From positions 1-64,000 of the forward strand of contig NZ_VEEP01000003.1 in the NCBI RefSeq assembly GCF_007678455.1: DNA of 64,000 nt, given 5' to 3'. Source of the DNA: Cytobacillus oceanisediminis 2691 (GTDB lineage Bacteria > Bacillota > Bacilli > Bacillales > Cytobacillaceae). Shown in pieces: positions 34,826-43,478 of the stretch. Position numbers and translations under genes: made by a program. The notes beneath the pieces were generated by a model. The model did no database searches and had not been told where the DNA came from. It saw only the letters and a program-made list of their open reading frames with translations. The stretch's first letter is position 1. Every line of letters starts with the position of its first letter.

Positions 34826-35266
34826 ATGCCAAGGGCAAAGTATACGGACAGTGATGTTGCATTGGTGGCAAGAATGATGAGGGCGGAAGCCGAGGGTGAA
34901 GGTCAGCTGGGAATGCTGATGGTGGGCAATGTCGTTGTTAATCGATTGGTATCCAATTGTCTTGACTTTAAGGATTTACGGTCTATTCGGTCGGTGATTT
35001 TCCAGATCCAGGGTGGGAATTACTCGTTTGAAGCCGTGCAGAAAGGTAATGTTTTTTATAACAGAGCAAGAAGTGTGGAGAAGAGGTTGGCGAAGCAAAC
35101 TCTTGATTATTGGAGGCAACACCCTTCCAAGTTTGCTCTCTGGTATTTCAACCCATATGCGCCATGTCCGCCAACATGGTATGACCAGCCTTTTTCTGGA
35201 CAATATAAACAGCACTGTTATTATGAACCAAAGGCAAATACTTGCGAAGGCGTATATATCGGATAG
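34826..35266 (+). CDS. cwlJ: Spore cortex-lytic hydrolase CwlJ
   Basis: 146 aa, one SleB/CwlJ (Hydrolase_2) domain. Seen: MMRAEAEGEGQLGMLMVGNV with the catalytic Glu region, VVNRL, NYSFEAVQKGNVFY and LWYFNPYAPCPPTWYDQPF. Close in length and sequence to B. subtilis CwlJ (142 aa). It degrades spore cortex muramic-lactam peptidoglycan during germination and sits in the coat, having no signal peptide. AGAGGTGAT lies before ATG 34826. Its usual partner gerQ is not adjacent. Confidence 0.92.
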   Translation: MPRAKYTDSDVALVARMMRAEAEGEGQLGMLMVGNVVVNRLVSNCLDFKDLRSIRSVIFQIQGGNYSFEAVQKGNVFYNRARSVEKRLAKQTLDYWRQHPSKFALWYFNPYAPCPPTWYDQPFSGQYKQHCYYEPKANTCEGVYIG

Positions 35267-35268
35267 CA

Positions 35269-35297
35269 AAGCCCCCACATAGTGTGGGGGTTGAGTT
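35269..35297 (+). terminator. Intrinsic terminator of cwlJ
   Basis: AGCCCCCACA and TGTGGGGGTT pair around a short loop, followed by GAGTTTTG. Confidence 0.8.
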
Positions 35298-35317
35298 TTG
35301 CAAATTGCAACTAAAAT

Positions 35318-35349
35318 AAGCCGGGAAAAGGTATTTCTTTTCCCGGCTT
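35318..35349 (-). terminator. Intrinsic terminator of the SDR gene
   Basis: AAGCCGGGAAAAG and CTTTTCCCGGCTT form a perfect stem around GTATTT-type loop bases; on the minus strand ATTTTAG follows. Confidence 0.85.
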
Positions 35350-35354
35350 CCTCA

Positions 35355-36113
35355 TTATTTTGTGTTCGTAAACCCGCCATCGATGCTGATTACTTCGCCA
35401 TTAATGTACTCCGCGTTGGATGTCAGCAGAAAAGTGACCAACTCTGCAACTTCTTCCGGCTTGCCAAGACGTCTTTGTGGTATTCCTTTTGTTGCATTTT
35501 CCTTCATAGCCGGATTTGCTTCATAAAACTCTTTGACCATCGGTGTCTCGGTTGGTCCCGGAGCAATCGCATTAACCCGAAGGCCATCTTTTCCGTATTC
35601 TGCCACCATGCTCTTTGTTAATCCAACGATGCCATGCTTTGTAGCAGAATAGGTGACAACAGAGTCCTGACCAATCACACCTGCACTTGAAGAGGTATTG
35701 ACGATTGAACCTCCGCCATTCTTCAGCATCACCTCACCAACATAACGGACACCATATAGCGCACCTAAAAGATTAATTCCGACAATTTGCTGGATTTCTT
35801 CGATAGAAGAGTCCAAAAAGTATGATCCGCTTCCGGAAATTCCGGCATTGTTGAAGAAGTAATCAATTTTGCCGAAAATTTCAACCGTTTGATCAACATA
35901 TCTTTTCACGTCTTCTTGCTTCGAGACATCTGCCTTGATGAACATCGCTTCCACACCGCGTTCTTTTAGCATCTCGACTGTTTCATTACCGCCTTTTTCG
36001 CTGATATCAACGACTGCAATGTTTACTTTTTCTTCTGCTAACCTTAGGGCAGTGGCCTGTCCCAAGCCACTGCCTCCACCGGTAATGATCGCTACTTTAT
36101 TTCCGTTTGCCAT
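35355..36113 (-). CDS. SDR family oxidoreductase
   Basis: 252 aa, classical short-chain dehydrogenase: TGGGSGLG cofactor motif at 11-18, Asp-type acid after beta-2 (VVDIS, suggesting NAD preference), NNAG, catalytic Ser in NTSSSAG, YSATK with Tyr and Lys, and the C-terminal YINGEVISIDGG. Typical of FabG-like or glucose-1-dehydrogenase-like enzymes; substrate unknown. Start ATG 36113. Convergent with cwlJ. Confidence 0.9.
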   Translation of the reverse strand: MANGNKVAIITGGGSGLGQATALRLAEEKVNIAVVDISEKGGNETVEMLKERGVEAMFIKADVSKQEDVKRYVDQTVEIFGKIDYFFNNAGISGSGSYFLDSSIEEIQQIVGINLLGALYGVRYVGEVMLKNGGGSIVNTSSSAGVIGQDSVVTYSATKHGIVGLTKSMVAEYGKDGLRVNAIAPGPTETPMVKEFYEANPAMKENATKGIPQRRLGKPEEVAELVTFLLTSNAEYINGEVISIDGGFTNTK

Positions 36114-36158
36114 TTTTCCAATCTACTCCTTTAATTAATCGGTTTTCACATACTTCAG

Positions 36159-36842
36159 CTATTGCTTTTTCTTTTCAAGTGCCTTGACTAACTCTTCTCC
36201 CATCAACTCTGAAGAAAATGGGTCACGGCTTGTGACAAGCTGTTCATCTGCCCATACAGCATGACCCGTTTTTTCTAGATCACCCTGATCGTATTCGCTG
36301 ATTTTTCTCATTTCCTGCTCCAAACTAAAAGGCAGGATGTCCAACAGACCCTCTGGCTCCATTTCGTCTGGATAACCGGTTACTTTTTTGCCAGCGATGA
36401 AACTTTCACCATTAGGACGCTTTGCGAACACAAGCGGAGCTGGACCATGACATTCTGCCGCAACAATTCCGCCCGCATCATGGATCTTGTTCATGATATT
36501 ATGCAAATCCTCATTCTTTGCCAGGTCATACATGGCACCATGCCCGCCTACAACAAGCACGACATCATACTCATTTGGATTCACATCTGAAAGCTTCATC
36601 GTATTATCGGCTTTGCCTGATTCGTAAAGTTCCTTATAAATGCCTTTTGGATCATAATCCTCACTTAGACTCACCATATCAATTTGAGGCTTTCCTCCAA
36701 GCGGTGATGCCAGGTCAACCTGATGTCCTGCATCCTCCAGAATCTGCATTGGAGCGAATAATTCCTCACCCCACCAGCCAGTTTCATAATTATTTTTGTC
36801 ATCCTTATATCCACTTGATAGAACTGCCAGTACTTTTGACAT
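36159..36842 (-). CDS. DJ-1/PfpI family protein (Hsp31-like glyoxalase III / chaperone)
   Basis: 227 aa, class I glutamine-amidotransferase-like fold. The nucleophile elbow AAECHGPAPL carries the Cys at about 131, with VVGGHGAMYDL before it and the N-terminal NNYETGWWGEELFAP typical of Hsp31/YdeA-like members. They act as glyoxalases or deglycases and as holding chaperones. The SDR gene lies 45 bp downstream on the same strand, so they may be cotranscribed. Confidence 0.88.
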   Translation of the reverse strand: MSKVLAVLSSGYKDDKNNYETGWWGEELFAPMQILEDAGHQVDLASPLGGKPQIDMVSLSEDYDPKGIYKELYESGKADNTMKLSDVNPNEYDVVLVVGGHGAMYDLAKNEDLHNIMNKIHDAGGIVAAECHGPAPLVFAKRPNGESFIAGKKVTGYPDEMEPEGLLDILPFSLEQEMRKISEYDQGDLEKTGHAVWADEQLVTSRDPFSSELMGEELVKALEKKKQ

Positions 36843-36923
36843 TTGAAAAAACCTCCTCTATTGATTCCAGAGTTTGTTTTCCCTATTATAGTGCCCATTA
36901 CTCTTTTAAAAATTTCCATTTAA

Positions 36924-36950
36924 AATAAAAACGCCCGGACATCCGAGCGT
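36924..36950 (-). terminator. Intrinsic terminator after the first acetyltransferase gene
   Basis: On the minus strand ACGCTCGG pairs with CCGGGCGT (one G-T pair) around ATGT, followed by TTTTATTTT. Confidence 0.8.
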
Positions 36951-37042
36951 CTAAGTTAATTCCATTTGTAAAAGGCCATCTAATGCGAGATCTTCCATTT
37001 TAAGAAACGTTAACTTGCACACTTGCATTGAAACTCTTTTCC

Positions 37043-37606
37043 CTAACATTTATGATTCTTGTCAAAGTCTCGTTTCAACAAAGAATACATATATAAATCA
37101 TCAAATTTACCCTGTGTAAACTCATAATCCCTTAATAATCCTTCTTTTATAAATCCGAATTTTTCTACTAATTTTTGTGATGAACGATTCTGTGGCTCTA
37201 TTAATGCTTCTATCCGGTGGAAATTCATATGCTGGAATCCGTAGTTAATAATAGCTTCAACTGCTTCAGCAGCTATACCTTTTCCCCACAGCTCTTGACT
37301 TAATTCAAAGCCAATTTCAGAACGGAAGTGCTTAGAAACAATGTTATGAAAACCACAACTGCCAATCACTACTCCTTGTTCCTTTAAAGTAATTCCCCAT
37401 CTTATACCTGTTCTGTCGTTATGTATTGATTGATACCAGGAAATCTCATCCAATGCATCGTTAATCGATTTAAACGGTTCTAATCCATAGTACTTCATGA
37501 CCTCTTCATTAGACAGATACTTAAATATGCTGCTAGCATCGTCTTTTATCACTTTTCTTAATACTAATCTTGCGGTCTCAAGTACAGGAAACGTATCAAT
37601 ATCCAT
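37043..37606 (-). CDS. GNAT N-acetyltransferase, RimJ/RimL type
   Basis: 187 aa. RimJ-like start ETARLVLRKVIKDDA, the acetyl-CoA loop region LSQELWGKGIAAEAVEAIIN, and FHRIEALIEPQNRSSQKLVE near the C-terminus. Members acetylate ribosomal-protein N-termini, peptides or antibiotics; the target is unknown. A paralog lies immediately upstream at 37742. Confidence 0.88.
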   Translation of the reverse strand: MDIDTFPVLETARLVLRKVIKDDASSIFKYLSNEEVMKYYGLEPFKSINDALDEISWYQSIHNDRTGIRWGITLKEQGVVIGSCGFHNIVSKHFRSEIGFELSQELWGKGIAAEAVEAIINYGFQHMNFHRIEALIEPQNRSSQKLVEKFGFIKEGLLRDYEFTQGKFDDLYMYSLLKRDFDKNHKC

Positions 37607-37741
37607 TGTAAAAGCAGCCTCTCCTTAAAGATATCCCGTCTTATTTACCTGCTTATTTCAAAACTATTAACCTTTTTGAATACTCCCTTATGATTCCGTA
37701 TAATGGTGATAAAATTTACTAGAATGCTGCTCTAATAAATT

Positions 37742-38275
37742 CTAGTTGTTTACTTCCAAATCCGAAAACAACATCCCATACACCATGCTATCGGTCCATT
37801 CACCCTTATTCCAAAAATCTTTTTTGAAATGAGCTTCTTTTCTCATCCCTATTCGTTCGCATAACTTTTGGGATGATTTATTTCTTGCGTCAAGGGTTGC
37901 TTGTATACGGTGAACCTGAAACTCATTGAATAGCCACCTGACTAGACTGCTCACCGCTTCTGTTGCATAGCCTTTTCCTGAAACTTCACTAGCAAAACAA
38001 TATCCAATCTCAACCGTATCTTTCATATTTGTATACCAAACAGATAAGTCACCAATTACTTTAGTATCAATGACTACTGCTAAACTTAACATTGTTTCTT
38101 TTGTGAATGAATTATTTTTTAATTTTTTATCAAAGTTCTCTTTTATATTTTCCTCGGTCCATTTATCATGCAAGAGATATCTACATGTCTCCTCATCCTT
38201 ATAAATGTTAAAAACATCTTGTAAATCATCACTCTTAAAAGGCCTCAGTAATAATCTTTCCGTTCTGAACTCCAA
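37742..38275 (-). CDS. GNAT N-acetyltransferase, RimJ/RimL type
   Basis: 177 aa, starting at TTG with GGAGGG six bases upstream. Same layout as the neighbour at 37043: TERLLLRPFKSDDLQDVFNI, GKGYATEAVSSLVRWLF (acetyl-CoA loop) and HRIQATLDARNKSSQKLCE. The two proteins look like paralogs standing in tandem with 135 bp between, but they differ over most positions, so the duplication, if local, is old. Confidence 0.88.
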   Translation of the reverse strand: MEFRTERLLLRPFKSDDLQDVFNIYKDEETCRYLLHDKWTEENIKENFDKKLKNNSFTKETMLSLAVVIDTKVIGDLSVWYTNMKDTVEIGYCFASEVSGKGYATEAVSSLVRWLFNEFQVHRIQATLDARNKSSQKLCERIGMRKEAHFKKDFWNKGEWTDSMVYGMLFSDLEVNN

Positions 38276-38370
38276 TATAAACCCTCCAAACCAGGTACCG
38301 CCATTTTAATAATGATATATATTTACATAGATGGTACAAAATGATCATTGATCCTTTTCTAAATGAAACT

Positions 38371-38397
38371 TGCGTCAATCATTCTAGAATTGACGCA
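38371..38397 (-). terminator. Possible terminator downstream of the ECF sigma gene
   Basis: TGCGTCAA and TTGACGCA form an 8-bp stem around an 11-base loop; the tail AGTTTCATTT on the minus strand is only moderately T-rich. Confidence 0.45.
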
Positions 38398-38427
38398 TCC
38401 TAAATAGAGAGAAGCTTATAAATATGT

Positions 38428-39399
38428 TCATTTATCAACTATGGTATTGGGTCTCCAATCAACTACAGGTTTATCCAATTGCGGAGGGAAATTTAATTCT
38501 TCCGCGGCAGCAAAAATAAATTCTTTACAGAAATAGAAGCTTCTATGGAGTACTATCTTACCGTTCTCGATCTCTTGATATTGTATGTCATGAATCATCC
38601 TGGTCCCATCTGCTGCATCAAAGAAAACAACGATAACATTTTTACCCCAAAGCAGAAGCTCCTCTGCTCGGAAGCCAGGAAGTCCAAAACGCATAGAACC
38701 AGAGCGCATTTCTTCTTTTGAAAATTCTTGAAAGCCCATTGGAGCCTCATTTTGGGCTTGTTCAGTCATGAGTTCTAAAACTTTATCAACATCTCCATCA
38801 TTTAATGCCTTTAAATAAGATTGAATTACCGTGTTACTAGCTGGTTTATCTATAGAAACAAGAGAATTCGTTTTTTCCTGAATAGGATTTTCAGAAAGTT
38901 GCTTTTGCATTCTCCTTACGGTCGCATATACTGCACCTGGTGTTGTTTTAACCATACCAGCCACTTCCTTTGCGGTAAATGTAAAAACTTCTTTCAGGAG
39001 AAATACCGCGATTTGACGTGGAGTAAACAATCCTAATAGGTACTCTATAGCCTCTTCTGCATCAAAGCTTTCAGAATTATATTCTGCCTCTACATCCTCT
39101 TCTTCTAGATGACCTATCATACGCTTTTGCTTACGGCAATGATCAATCCAAGTGGTTGTAGCTATTCTATAAAGATAAGACTTTGGATTAGTAGGGTGCC
39201 AGCGTTGATAGATACTTCCATATGCTTTAACCATCGTTTCCTGGAATAGATCCTCGCCATCCCACGGTGATCCTGTTAAATAGCGACAATACCTCCATAG
39301 CCCTTCTCTAAATTCCTCAATTATTTGATTGAACTCAACCTTTAATTCACGAGTTTTCTCAGTAAACGTTAACATTTGATTTTCTTCTGATTTTCCCAT
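38428..39399 (-). CDS. ECF-type sigma factor with C-terminal SnoaL-like domain
   Basis: 323 aa from ATG 39399, which has GGAGG five bases upstream (a longer frame to 39444 lacks one). Sigma region 2 (FREGLWRYCRYLTGSPWDGE, then DLFQETMVKAYGS) and region 4 (FTPRQIAVFLLKEVFTFTAK, then EVAGMVKTTPGAVYATV) are followed by a domain of about 130 residues with the NTF2/SnoaL look. In ECF41/ECF56-like groups such a fused domain replaces a separate anti-sigma factor and controls activity; none is adjacent here. It may control a distant stress regulon. Confidence 0.88.
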   Translation of the reverse strand: MGKSEENQMLTFTEKTRELKVEFNQIIEEFREGLWRYCRYLTGSPWDGEDLFQETMVKAYGSIYQRWHPTNPKSYLYRIATTTWIDHCRKQKRMIGHLEEEDVEAEYNSESFDAEEAIEYLLGLFTPRQIAVFLLKEVFTFTAKEVAGMVKTTPGAVYATVRRMQKQLSENPIQEKTNSLVSIDKPASNTVIQSYLKALNDGDVDKVLELMTEQAQNEAPMGFQEFSKEEMRSGSMRFGLPGFRAEELLLWGKNVIVVFFDAADGTRMIHDIQYQEIENGKIVLHRSFYFCKEFIFAAAEELNFPPQLDKPVVDWRPNTIVDK

Positions 39400-39500
39400 A
39401 GTAACCTCCTTTAGTTCACTCACTATGTATAACGAATGGGACAAGGGAAATTATACGCATACCCAAAAAAATTTTCTCGATACCTTGTTATAAAAATTCA

Positions 39501-40325
39501 TTAACTATTGACCAAGTTATTATTACAGTATTTAATGAGAAATTTTGAGAATCTTACTGTTTGATCCAATTTCTCTAACTCTGTGCTAAAAATCTTTGTC
39601 TTTATACCTTTACGTATATTCATAGCTTCATTAATGATTTTATGCCATTCCAATGGCAATTGGGTTAATCCATACTCACCAGCGTCCAATTTGGATACGA
39701 TATCATATTCCTTTATCGTATAAAACTGGCGAAGTAATCCTAACACCGTCCATTCTATTTCTAAATCTATTTTTTCTCTTGGGAGATTTACCAGTTGTTC
39801 CATTGAAGCTTCGGCCATTAGAATCCTATTTGTCCAGTATGTATTCATATTGCCAAGTACATAGGAAGATAATTCTTCAGGGTGGAGGTCAAATTGAAAG
39901 TTCTCTAGCTTTTCCCCCAAAATGGTAATTCCCTTTCTTTTTAAAACCCACCAAGTAATTGGGTTAAAATTAAAAAAATCACCAAAGTGCAGTTCACCAT
40001 TATTATAATACGGGCAGCAAACATCATTTCCTCTGTTTTTGTGAAATACTCCTAAATCCTCGCGAAGTGCATAGACTCCATCCATTTCTGGCTTTTTATA
40101 TTTATCTGCAATGGTTGTATGTATAAAGGTTAAAGCTTTCGAATCCTCTTCTGCTAAACGCCTTTTTGTCACTGTGATAAAGTCAATGTCGCTAGAATCT
40201 TCGACGTATGCATTTAGGGCAATTGAACCGTGTATATATAACCCTTCCATCATTCCAGGAAAATGTTCATTAAATAGATTTATATACTCAGTTAATATTG
40301 TATCAACATCTTTTGGTATTCCCAT
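39501..40325 (-). CDS. Nucleotidyltransferase with DUF4111 (aminoglycoside adenylyltransferase-like)
   Basis: 274 aa. The nucleotidyltransferase motif GSIALNAYVEDSSDID (GS followed by DxD) is intact near residue 33-50, and the C-terminal half is DUF4111, as in ANT(3'')/ANT(9) aminoglycoside-modifying enzymes. It could confer low resistance or have another small-molecule substrate. ATG 40325 with GGGAG eight bases upstream. It has chromosomal context and no mobile-element signs. Confidence 0.82.
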   Translation of the reverse strand: MGIPKDVDTILTEYINLFNEHFPGMMEGLYIHGSIALNAYVEDSSDIDFITVTKRRLAEEDSKALTFIHTTIADKYKKPEMDGVYALREDLGVFHKNRGNDVCCPYYNNGELHFGDFFNFNPITWWVLKRKGITILGEKLENFQFDLHPEELSSYVLGNMNTYWTNRILMAEASMEQLVNLPREKIDLEIEWTVLGLLRQFYTIKEYDIVSKLDAGEYGLTQLPLEWHKIINEAMNIRKGIKTKIFSTELEKLDQTVRFSKFLIKYCNNNLVNS

Positions 40326-40404
40326 CAATAAACTCCCTTTAAAAGAATTTGCACTAATATTTTAACATAAAATCCCATTTTGAATCATATAACATTTCAC
40401 AATT

Positions 40405-40432
40405 AAAAAACGGCGTGGTAAATTTCCACGCC
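40405..40432 (-). terminator. Intrinsic terminator of the S9 peptidase gene
   Basis: GGCGTGG and CCACGCC pair around a seven-base loop; on the minus strand G and six T residues follow. Confidence 0.85.
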
Positions 40433-40483
40433 ATTTACTTAAACATCTTTTTATCAGAAAGAATACTTAGCTTCTCTATTAGC

Positions 40484-42289
40484 TTATTCTGCTAAAACCT
40501 TTTCCCCGACAAATTGATCAAAAAATTCCAGGATCGTCCGGTTCACAAGGATTTCGTTTTCTTTTTTCGAAAATCCATGACCTTCATCATCTAGAACAAG
40601 GTATTTGACTTCACGGCCCTTTTCCTGAAGTGCCTTGACAATCTGGTCGGATTCCTGCTTCACAACTCGAGGGTCGTTTGCTCCCTGGATGATCAGCATT
40701 GGCTTTGTCATGGTGTCCAGATAAGTGATTGGCGAGAACTCTGTCAATTTATCGAAATCCTTGACTGGATCGCCTACCCATTGGTTCATGATCGGCTTCC
40801 AGTGCTCTGGGACTGATTCAATGAATGAGAATAGGTTCGACGGCCCGAAGATATCAACTACGGCTTTGAAATATTCCGGATGGCGGCCGTGCAACAGAAG
40901 CGCCATATATCCACCGAAGCTTCCACCCATCAATAGTGTCTTGTCCCTGTCAGCTAAACCGTTCTCATAAAGATATTCAAGGCCTGCGATATTATCGAGG
41001 CGCGGTCCTTCGCCCCAATTTCTCTCGACCATCTTAGTGAACGCCAGTCCATAACCGGTTGAACCGCGGAAATTCGGTGCGAAAATACTATACCCTCTGT
41101 TCACAAGGAACTGGAACATCGACCGGAAAAATTTCCTTTCTGCTGCCTGCGGCCCCCCATGCGGCCAAAGGACGACATGGCCATTGCTTACGTCTTCATT
41201 CGCTTTGAAAAATAATGCTTCCATTGCTAGTCCATCATAGGATGGATACGTGATCACTTCTGGCGTTATAAGGTCTTCTTCCTTCACACCCGGAACAGTC
41301 AGGTTGGTCAGTTGAACCCATTCATCACTACCTGCTTCCATTTTAAAAATATTATTAGGCTTTGTCGCTGAACCAGCCAAAATATACACATTTCCACTCT
41401 TGGCAACCATGCCGCCATGGATAATCGAAGCAGGAAGATTCATATTTTCATACGATCCATCAGCCAGATTGTATCGATACAAATAATCTTCGACACCCTT
41501 TGACGTTACAAAATAAAGGCTATGGGAACTCTCACTATGTCGAATCGCACCTAAGTCTTCCTTTTCAATCGAAAGGACTTTTGAAAATTCATGTGTCTCT
41601 AGATTGAACTTTGCCAGATAACCAAAATCCTCACCAAAGGTTGTGACAAAATAGTACTCATTCCCAACGAATACTCCCTCACCAACAGTAAATTGCTCAT
41701 CCGTTTCCGGAGTCAGGGAATACGAACGCCCATTCTGAAGAATAAAACCCGGCGAATATGTATTTGCATATTGCTTGATATAGGCAAAATTACTCTCGTC
41801 TTCGTCAACAGCCACTAAGAAACACGCAGCACCTTCGCCCTCAACGACAATGTCTTCCACATCGTTTTTGATGTCGTAACGGTAAATATTCAAGAATGTC
41901 TGATTGCCTTTTGTAGAAGTATAATAAAGACGCTGGTCATCCTTTGACAAAAACGGAAGCATGTGGCGGTGGCCCTCAGCCGTACGGAGTGGCACCATTT
42001 CGCCGCCTGCAGGTGGAAGAGCATACAGCTGACCGTTTTCATCTCCATCCTGGTCAAAACCTACAACCAAAAACTTTCCTGCATTTGAATACCGCAATGC
42101 CTGGCACGTCTGATCAATAAACGTCAGCGGATACGGATACTGGTTCGGCAAATCCATTGCCCATAAATTATACTTGCCTGTTAAATTCGTACTGAACACT
42201 AATTGTTTTTCATCAGGGCTTACCGTAAAAGCTTGAACATTAAACGTACGATAAAAATTCTCAACATCCGGCTTCTTAAACTGCATCAT
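40484..42289 (-). CDS. S9 family peptidase (acylaminoacyl-peptidase / prolyl oligopeptidase-like)
   Basis: 601 aa. N-terminal beta-propeller (residues about 1-340, WD-like DPP-type repeats) and C-terminal alpha/beta hydrolase. The nucleophile is in LLMGGSFGGYMALL (Ser at about 447), the acid in QGANDPRV and the His in DDEGHGFSKKEN. Members remove acylated or proline-containing residues from oligopeptides in the cytoplasm. Tandem ATG codons start the gene; GGGG precedes the second. Length normal. Confidence 0.9.
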   Translation of the reverse strand: MMQFKKPDVENFYRTFNVQAFTVSPDEKQLVFSTNLTGKYNLWAMDLPNQYPYPLTFIDQTCQALRYSNAGKFLVVGFDQDGDENGQLYALPPAGGEMVPLRTAEGHRHMLPFLSKDDQRLYYTSTKGNQTFLNIYRYDIKNDVEDIVVEGEGAACFLVAVDEDESNFAYIKQYANTYSPGFILQNGRSYSLTPETDEQFTVGEGVFVGNEYYFVTTFGEDFGYLAKFNLETHEFSKVLSIEKEDLGAIRHSESSHSLYFVTSKGVEDYLYRYNLADGSYENMNLPASIIHGGMVAKSGNVYILAGSATKPNNIFKMEAGSDEWVQLTNLTVPGVKEEDLITPEVITYPSYDGLAMEALFFKANEDVSNGHVVLWPHGGPQAAERKFFRSMFQFLVNRGYSIFAPNFRGSTGYGLAFTKMVERNWGEGPRLDNIAGLEYLYENGLADRDKTLLMGGSFGGYMALLLHGRHPEYFKAVVDIFGPSNLFSFIESVPEHWKPIMNQWVGDPVKDFDKLTEFSPITYLDTMTKPMLIIQGANDPRVVKQESDQIVKALQEKGREVKYLVLDDEGHGFSKKENEILVNRTILEFFDQFVGEKVLAE

Positions 42290-42628
42290 TTCCCCAACCC
42301 CTATTATTTTAGAAATTTCTATCTATACTGAAAACTTAAACAGAACTAAGGTCAAATGTCCAGCCAAAAACAAAACACACTTTCGACATGTTTCTTATCC
42401 GGACTGGGCCATAAACACAAACTGCCACAAAGTACAAAAAAGCGACAAACCTTAAAAATAAAGTCATATCCTGCGCTTTCCCGAGAAATAATTTACGGAA
42501 TTCAGGAGGATTTCCTAGTCTAAAATTGAATTTAAAAAACATAGAAGAATGTCTTGGGGGAAATGATTTGTTATTTTACTTCTTATGCATTTCAAAGCTA
42601 GTAAAAACTAATGAGGAGTTGATAGCGG
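42290..42628. other. 339-bp divergent intergenic region, no gene seen
   Basis: A 68-aa minus-strand frame at 42336-42542 has no ribosome binding site. The region should hold promoters for the S9 peptidase and the GNAT gene; I could not define them by eye. Confidence 0.5.
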
Positions 42629-43045
42629 GTGTTATTTAAAAATTCGCTTGCAGGTATACAACCTGAAATGTTGGAAGGCTTCTTTGTCGGTTGGCCAACG
42701 CCACCAAGTCCAGAGACTCATTTCAAATTATTAAAAAACAGCAGCAAAGTCATCTTAGCATTCGATAAAGAGTCTGAACGAGTTGTTGGTTTCATCACAG
42801 CAATCAGTGATGGGGTCCTATCAGCCTATATTCCCTTCTTAGAAGTGCTGCCAGAATTTAAAAATAGAGGAATCGGCAAGGAATTAGTCAATCGAATGAT
42901 GACAGAACTTCATGATATATATATGATTGACTTGTGTTGTGATGATGACCTTGTCCCCTATTATGAAAAGCTGGGTATGATAAAGGCAAATGGGATGCTT
43001 TTAAGGAATTATGAGATGCAGTCTGGGATTATTAAAAGTTCTTAG
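42629..43045 (+). CDS. GNAT N-acetyltransferase (single domain)
   Basis: 138 aa. The acetyl-CoA motif is LPEFKNRGIGKELVNRMM, and PYYEKLGMIKANGMLLRN is the usual GNAT end. Starts at GTG with AGGAG about ten bases upstream. Substrate unknown. Its 3' end faces the orphan T-box leader, which reads toward it on the other strand. Confidence 0.85.
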   Translation: MLFKNSLAGIQPEMLEGFFVGWPTPPSPETHFKLLKNSSKVILAFDKESERVVGFITAISDGVLSAYIPFLEVLPEFKNRGIGKELVNRMMTELHDIYMIDLCCDDDLVPYYEKLGMIKANGMLLRNYEMQSGIIKSS

Positions 43046-43132
43046 TATCTGATATCTCCAGAGTCTTTCACAATATATTGTTATTTCTACAAATTTCCCC
43101 CTCTGGTCTGTGGATTATCTATAAAAAATGCA

Positions 43133-43425
43133 ATAAAAAAACTCTCACCACCCAAGAATTATATCTTGAGGACGAGAGTTATAACTTCGTGGTACTACCT
43201 CAGTTTGTTGATTTGTCGCCAAACCAACCTCTTCGGGTAGTTACATACCCTATCTTTATTTCGGAAGAACCCGTCTTATGATCCCTATTTCTTCATTAGA
43301 TTAGCAAGAAGCTCCGAGACTTTATTCATTAAGGTAGATATTTCTCCCTTCCAGCAGCCAGGAGCTCTTTGTGAATAACCAATAATTAACTACTCTTCTC
43401 ATCAACGCTTATATAATTTGGAATT
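43133..43425 (-). promoter_or_regulatory. T-box riboswitch leader, apparently orphan
   Basis: On the minus strand the leader shows, in order, a Stem I with GATGA and AGTA motifs (near 43400), CTGCTGGAAGGGAG, Stems II/III, the T-box GAGGTAGTACCACG (about 43187-43201), and a terminator with arms ACTCTCGTCCTC and GGGTGGTGAGAGT ending in seven T residues (43134-43179). T-boxes bind uncharged tRNA and allow readthrough into amino-acid or tRNA-ligase genes. Here the next gene on this strand is the S9 peptidase over 800 bp away, with a plus-strand GNAT gene between. By hand fold the specifier triplet is unclear (UAA or AUA). Confidence 0.85.
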
Positions 43426-43431
43426 TTAAAT

Positions 43432-43460
43432 ATTTTATCTGTTATATTAAGTTAAGACAA
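43432..43460 (-). promoter_or_regulatory. Predicted sigma-A promoter of the T-box leader
   Basis: TTGTCT (43455-43460, minus strand) and TAAAAT (43432-43437) are 17 bases apart, placing the start near 43425, right before Stem I. Confidence 0.65.
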
Positions 43461-43478
43461 TAAATATCTTCTATCCGG

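Noticed and set aside
37043-40325. Resistance or mobile island made of acetyltransferases, nucleotidyltransferase and sigma factor
   Set aside because: No integrase, transposase, direct repeats or composition shift; the genes look like ordinary chromosomal accessory genes.
42336-42542. 68-aa minus-strand open frame
   Set aside because: No ribosome binding site; low-complexity Phe/Leu content from AT-rich intergenic DNA.
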